Below are positions 6,500-9,209 of a stretch of 9,209 bases of DNA, piece by piece; the stretch's first letter is position 1; each line of letters starts with the position of its first letter. The position numbers and the translations under genes are program-made. The notes below the pieces were generated by a model that saw only the letters and a list, made by a program, of their open reading frames with translations, made no database searches and was not told the DNA's origin. Source of the DNA: an uncultured Sphingomonadales bacterium. Its GTDB lineage: Bacteria > Pseudomonadota > Alphaproteobacteria > Sphingomonadales > Sphingomonadaceae. Location: the NCBI GenBank assembly GCA_937898525.1, contig CALCBC010000086.1, forward strand, positions 1 through 9,209, given 5' to 3'.

Positions 6500-8059
6500 C
6501 TACGGCCTGGTGGCCGCAGAGCATCGGTACACGAGCCGCTCGTTCGGCCGCTCGGGCAGCAGCGAGACGATCGCGCCTTGCCGTGCGCCCAGGTCGAGCG
6601 CGGCCTGTTCGCCCGAACCGCAGGCCGGCGCCTCGATCTCGGCGCGAGCTGCGCGGGCGCGCTCCATCGTCTCGCTATCGAGCAGATAGCGCTCGACGCG
6701 ATACTCGCGTGCGTCGGGGTCGAAACGGGCTATCGAGACCACCGCCTCCTCGTCGGGCACGAACACCCGTGTCCAGCGGCCGTCGGCGAGGCCGTACTGG
6801 GTGCGGCCGTTGACGCAGCCTTCGGGCGTCCACTCCAACGGCACGTCCGTTGCCGCCTCGCCGGTCACGCGGCTGCGCTCGGGATCGAGCACGCAGACCA
6901 GCGCACCCGACGTCTCCGGTTCGATCTTGCCGCTGTCGGGGGCCTCGGTCTCCGCGCGCAACACGTCCTCGAGCCGGCCCTCGACCTCGTCGTAGCCGGG
7001 ACGCAGGGCCCACGCGAGCAGTGCACCGGCAACGGCGACGCCTCCGGCCGCTGCGGCGATCTTGAGCTTCTGCCGGTCGCCCCGCTCGTGGAACACGAAG
7101 GCCGCGCCGCCGGCGCCGAGCGCGACGATCAGCAGCACCAGCGCCAGCGCCATGCCGTTCTCGCGCTCGGCCATCAGGGCGAATTCGATCTTGCGCCGTT
7201 CGGCGTCGCGCCGGCGGGCAAGGGCCTGTTCGTCGGCAGCGGCACGCGCCTGCGCGACCATCTGTTCTCGCTCGGCCCGCGCGCGCTCGGCGGCCTCGAG
7301 GTCGGCGAGGCTGCGGCAGGGCATGCCGTTGACCTGCGGCGTGATCGAGTTGGCGCGCAGGAACGCGAGCAGCTCGCGCGCCGAGACCGCGAAGTAGAAT
7401 TCGGCCTCGGCTCCGCTGCTCTCGGCGCCGAAGCTGTTGACGCCGATCACGCGCCCGCAGTCGTCGAGTAGCGGCCCCCCGCTGCTGCCGCGCGCGATCG
7501 GGGCAGTGTGCAGCAGCGAATCGAAGTCGCGCGTCGGACGCCGGCCGGCGAGCGATCCGGTGCTCTTCACCGGCGGCTGGGCGCGGAAGATGTCGCTGAT
7601 CGACAGCCCCTGCGCGCGGTCGACGTTCATCGGGTAGCCGACCGAGGTAACACTGCCACTGTCGCGGCTGGCGTTGGCGGCGATCGTCAGCGGCGGGAGC
7701 CGCAGCGGCGAGGTCGTCCTGACGAGCGCGAGGTCGGTTCGCGGGCTGATCGCGATGAGCCGGCCGTAGACCGCGCTCGCCCCGTCGGAGGGGACGATGC
7801 CGATGGCGAGTTCGTCGTCGCCGCTGGCTTCGGAAACGACGTGGGCGTTGGTCACGACCGTTTCCGGCCCGACCGCGAAGCCCGTGCCGTGCGAGACCGG
7901 AACGACCTGATCGCCACTGATCTCCACGATCACCACGCGCACGACCCCGCGCGAGGCCGCATCGATATCGGCTGGATCGGCCAGCGCGGCCGAGGGCACG
8001 AGCAGCGCCAGCGCCGCGAGGGCGAGCGTTCGGGCCAGCATGGCGAACCGGTGCGTCAC
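6500..8059 (-). CDS. Exported, membrane-anchored trypsin-like serine protease
   Basis: The 519-residue product begins with a signal peptide (MTHRFAMLARTLALAALALL, cleavage after SAALA near residue 27). A trypsin-like domain of HtrA/S1 type follows with a complete triad: His73 in TNAHVV, Asp109 in RTDLALV, Ser193 in ARGSSGGPLLDD. No PDZ domain follows; instead come a charged, Ala/Arg/Glu-rich probable coiled coil (about 249-300), two membrane helices (about 303-323 and 334-352) and a C-terminal domain of some 165 residues with Cys389, 415, 480 and 513 that I do not recognise. With two helices, protease and C-terminal domain should both face the periplasm. GTG 8057-8059 is preferred as start because AGAAGG stands 6 bases before it and it supplies a better basic N-region; ATG 8041 is the alternative. 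The frame is open back to 8626, but that part lies antisense to the DUF1203 gene. Substrate is unknown; periplasmic protein quality control or signalling are possible. Confidence 0.88.
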   Translation of the reverse strand: MTHRFAMLARTLALAALALLVPSAALADPADIDAASRGVVRVVIVEISGDQVVPVSHGTGFAVGPETVVTNAHVVSEASGDDELAIGIVPSDGASAVYGRLIAISPRTDLALVRTTSPLRLPPLTIAANASRDSGSVTSVGYPMNVDRAQGLSISDIFRAQPPVKSTGSLAGRRPTRDFDSLLHTAPIARGSSGGPLLDDCGRVIGVNSFGAESSGAEAEFYFAVSARELLAFLRANSITPQVNGMPCRSLADLEAAERARAEREQMVAQARAAADEQALARRRDAERRKIEFALMAERENGMALALVLLIVALGAGGAAFVFHERGDRQKLKIAAAAGGVAVAGALLAWALRPGYDEVEGRLEDVLRAETEAPDSGKIEPETSGALVCVLDPERSRVTGEAATDVPLEWTPEGCVNGRTQYGLADGRWTRVFVPDEEAVVSIARFDPDAREYRVERYLLDSETMERARAARAEIEAPACGSGEQAALDLGARQGAIVSLLPERPNERLVYRCSAATRP

Positions 8060-8065
8060 AGCGCG

Positions 8066-8072
8066 CCTTCTC
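8066..8072 (-). promoter_or_regulatory. Ribosome binding site favouring the protease GTG start
   Basis: GAGAAGG on the minus strand ends 6 bases before GTG 8057-8059. The alternative ATG at 8041 is preceded by CACCGGTTCGCC, which has no Shine-Dalgarno match. Confidence 0.5.
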
Positions 8073-8080
8073 GCGGCGTT

Positions 8081-8099
8081 CGGCTTTGAGCGCAAGCCG
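8081..8099 (+). promoter_or_regulatory. Ada-box-like site within an inverted repeat, upstream of DUF1203-ada
   Basis: CGGCTT (8081-8086) and AAGCCG (8094-8099) are perfect inverted copies around a 7-base spacer. Overlapping them, AGCGCAAG (8089-8096) is identical to eight bases of the E. coli ada operator as I recall it (AAT-N6-GCAA, with AAAGCGCA in the centre); over 14 bases I count 10 matches, but the AAT part is missing. It ends 59 bases before the DUF1203 start codon, leaving room for a promoter between (possible -10 GGCTAC near 8125-8130, no clear -35). Its place before an operon that encodes Ada fits autoregulation. It could equally be an operator for the divergent protease gene. Confidence 0.35.
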
Positions 8100-8155
8100 C
8101 GGGACGCAGTGCTCCTGCGGATCGGGCTACCAGGTGCGTCAGAAAGGACCTGCCC

Positions 8156-8629
8156 ATGACATATCGCATAGAAGGACTGGCGCCCGACCGGTCTGCTCCT
8201 TTGCGGGCGATGGGCGACGACGAACTCTTGCGACACCGCGCCGTACGCCTCGTCGCCGATGCCGACTGCGGCTATCCGTGCCGCGTGACGCTCGAGGACG
8301 CACGCGCGGGAGAGCGGCTGCTGCTGCTTCATCACGTGCATCACGACGTCGACAGCCCTTACCGCGCGGCCTTCGCGATTTTTGTACGCGAGGATGCGCG
8401 GCAGGCGGCAGTCTACGAAGACCGCTGCCCACCGTGTTTCGAGGGGCGCACGCTGAGCCTCCGAGGCTTTGACAGCGAGGGCGCGCTGGCCGATGCACGG
8501 CTCGCCTCGCCTGGAGAGGGCGATGCCATGATCCGCGCCCTCCTTGCGGATGCGCGGATTGCCTTTATCGATGCTCACAACGCCGCGTATGGCTGCTTTG
8601 CCGCGCGCATTCAGCGAGACGGACAATGA
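8156..8629 (+). CDS. DUF1203 domain protein
   Basis: The 157-residue product matches the layout of the DUF1203 family, whose function is not established. Seen: N-terminal YRIEGLAP; DADCGYPCRVTLEDARAGER at about 35-54; LLLLHHVHHD with a cluster of four histidines (56-64); SPYRAAFAIFVRE at 67-79; and a C-terminal FIDAHNAAYGCFAARIQR. The conserved Cys, His and acidic residues could bind a metal, but that is a guess. There is no signal peptide or membrane helix, so it should be cytoplasmic. AAAGGA (8143-8148) lies 7 bases before the ATG, a strong ribosome site. The stop TGA overlaps the start of ada (ATGA at 8626-8629), so the two are cotranscribed and translationally coupled, which places this protein in the alkylation-damage context by association only. 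Confidence 0.85.
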   Translation: MTYRIEGLAPDRSAPLRAMGDDELLRHRAVRLVADADCGYPCRVTLEDARAGERLLLLHHVHHDVDSPYRAAFAIFVREDARQAAVYEDRCPPCFEGRTLSLRGFDSEGALADARLASPGEGDAMIRALLADARIAFIDAHNAAYGCFAARIQRDGQ

Positions 8630-9209
8630 GCGCGCCCGCGATCAGCGACGACGAAGCCTGGGAGGCGGTGCTGCGCCGCGACCGGGCCTATGACGGGCGC
8701 TTCGTCACGGGCGTGCTCTCGACCGGCATCTACTGTCGGCCGAGCTGCGCGGCGCGACATCCGGCGCGCGCCAACGTCCGCTTCTTTGCCGACGGAGCGG
8801 CTGCACGCGCGGCCGGCCTCCGTCCATGCAAGCGCTGCCTGCCCGACGACGTCGCGCGCGACGAGCGCGCGGTGCTCGCCGCGATCGAGGCGATCAGGCA
8901 GACCGAGGAGCCGCTCGCGCTGGCCGACCTCGCCGCGCGCATCGGCTATTCGCCGACGCATTTCCAGCGCGTGTTCACCCGCGCCACGGGGCTCTCGCCG
9001 GCTGCCTATTCGCGCGCGTTGCGCGCGGAGCGGGCGCGCGAAGCGCTCGCCGCGAACGGGCGGGTGACCGACGCGATCTACGACGCCGGATTCGAAAGCG
9101 CCTCGCGGTTCTACGATTCGATGCAGGGGAGGCTGGGCATGGCGCCGTCGGCGTGGGTCAGGGGCGGCGCGGGCGTGACGATCCGCTGGGCGGTGGTCGA
9201 AAGCTCGCT
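8626..9209 (+). CDS. ada: Bifunctional Ada: methylphosphotriester repair, regulator and methyltransferase (3' end missing)
   Basis: The frame is open from ATG 8626 to the window end (194 complete residues). The N-terminal zinc domain has the four Ada cysteines at 37, 41, 68 and 71 (GIYCRPSC and PCKRC), one position off those of E. coli Ada (38, 42, 69, 72); Cys37 would accept the methyl group from DNA phosphotriesters and switch the protein into an activator. An AraC-type helix-turn-helix domain follows at about 82-180 (PLALADLAARIGYSPTHFQR, then a second helix-turn-helix around VTDAIYDAGFESASRFY). The last visible residues, VTIRWAVVESS, correspond to the beginning of the O6-methylguanine methyltransferase domain, so this should be the full bifunctional form; the active-site PCHR lies beyond the window. 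It overlaps the DUF1203 gene by 4 bases. Expression is likely induced by methylating agents through Ada itself. Confidence 0.95.
   Translation, partial: MSAPAISDDEAWEAVLRRDRAYDGRFVTGVLSTGIYCRPSCAARHPARANVRFFADGAAARAAGLRPCKRCLPDDVARDERAVLAAIEAIRQTEEPLALADLAARIGYSPTHFQRVFTRATGLSPAAYSRALRAERAREALAANGRVTDAIYDAGFESASRFYDSMQGRLGMAPSAWVRGGAGVTIRWAVVESS

Noticed and set aside
8060..8626. N-terminal extension of the protease frame to an ATG at 8626
   Set aside because: The extra codons precede a clear signal peptide and lie antisense to the DUF1203 gene, which has its own strong ribosome site and family motifs.

Overview
The window looks like chromosomal DNA of a high-GC alphaproteobacterium, most likely of the order Sphingomonadales. 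The main evidence is a stand-alone F1 operon in the order atpH-atpA-atpG-atpD-atpC with no F0 genes attached, an 85-residue epsilon subunit without the C-terminal helical domain, and codon use with almost only G or C in third positions. The order-level assignment is an inference from sequence style, not from a search.

Layout. Positions 1-855 (+) carry the 3' part of an EamA/DMT-type membrane transporter. Positions 856-1405 hold no clear intact gene: there is a decayed or non-canonically started secreted-protein ORF (921-1130), a possible 52-codon ORF (1151-1309), and the terminator of the ATP synthase operon (1366-1382, minus). Positions 6349 down to 1406 (-) are the F1-ATP synthase operon. 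Its leader (6350-6499) contains a possible promoter, a perfect 8-bp stem-loop and an operator-like palindrome. Positions 8059-6500 (-) encode an exported, membrane-anchored trypsin-like serine protease. Positions 8156-9209 (+) hold a divergent pair: a DUF1203 gene overlapping by 4 bases the start of a bifunctional Ada (alkylation response) gene that runs off the window.

The most unusual element is a 78-codon ORF (4263-4027, minus) placed exactly between atpA and atpG. It overlaps the atpA stop codon by one base (TAATG) and ends 4 bases before atpG, so it is arranged as a translationally coupled member of the ATP synthase operon. It is not a known F1 subunit and does not look like the alphaproteobacterial zeta inhibitor. 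Its residue pattern resembles the periplasmic domain of ExbD/TolR but without the N-terminal membrane helix. Its GC content and third-position GC are clearly lower than those of its neighbours, which suggests a later insertion.

How the genes work together: AtpH, A, G, D and C form the F1 catalytic head, central stalk and the stator connection of ATP synthase; the F0 genes must lie elsewhere. The DUF1203-ada pair is probably an inducible methylation-damage operon, since the intergenic region before it contains an Ada-box-like sequence. The protease and the transporter have no evident functional link to their neighbours.
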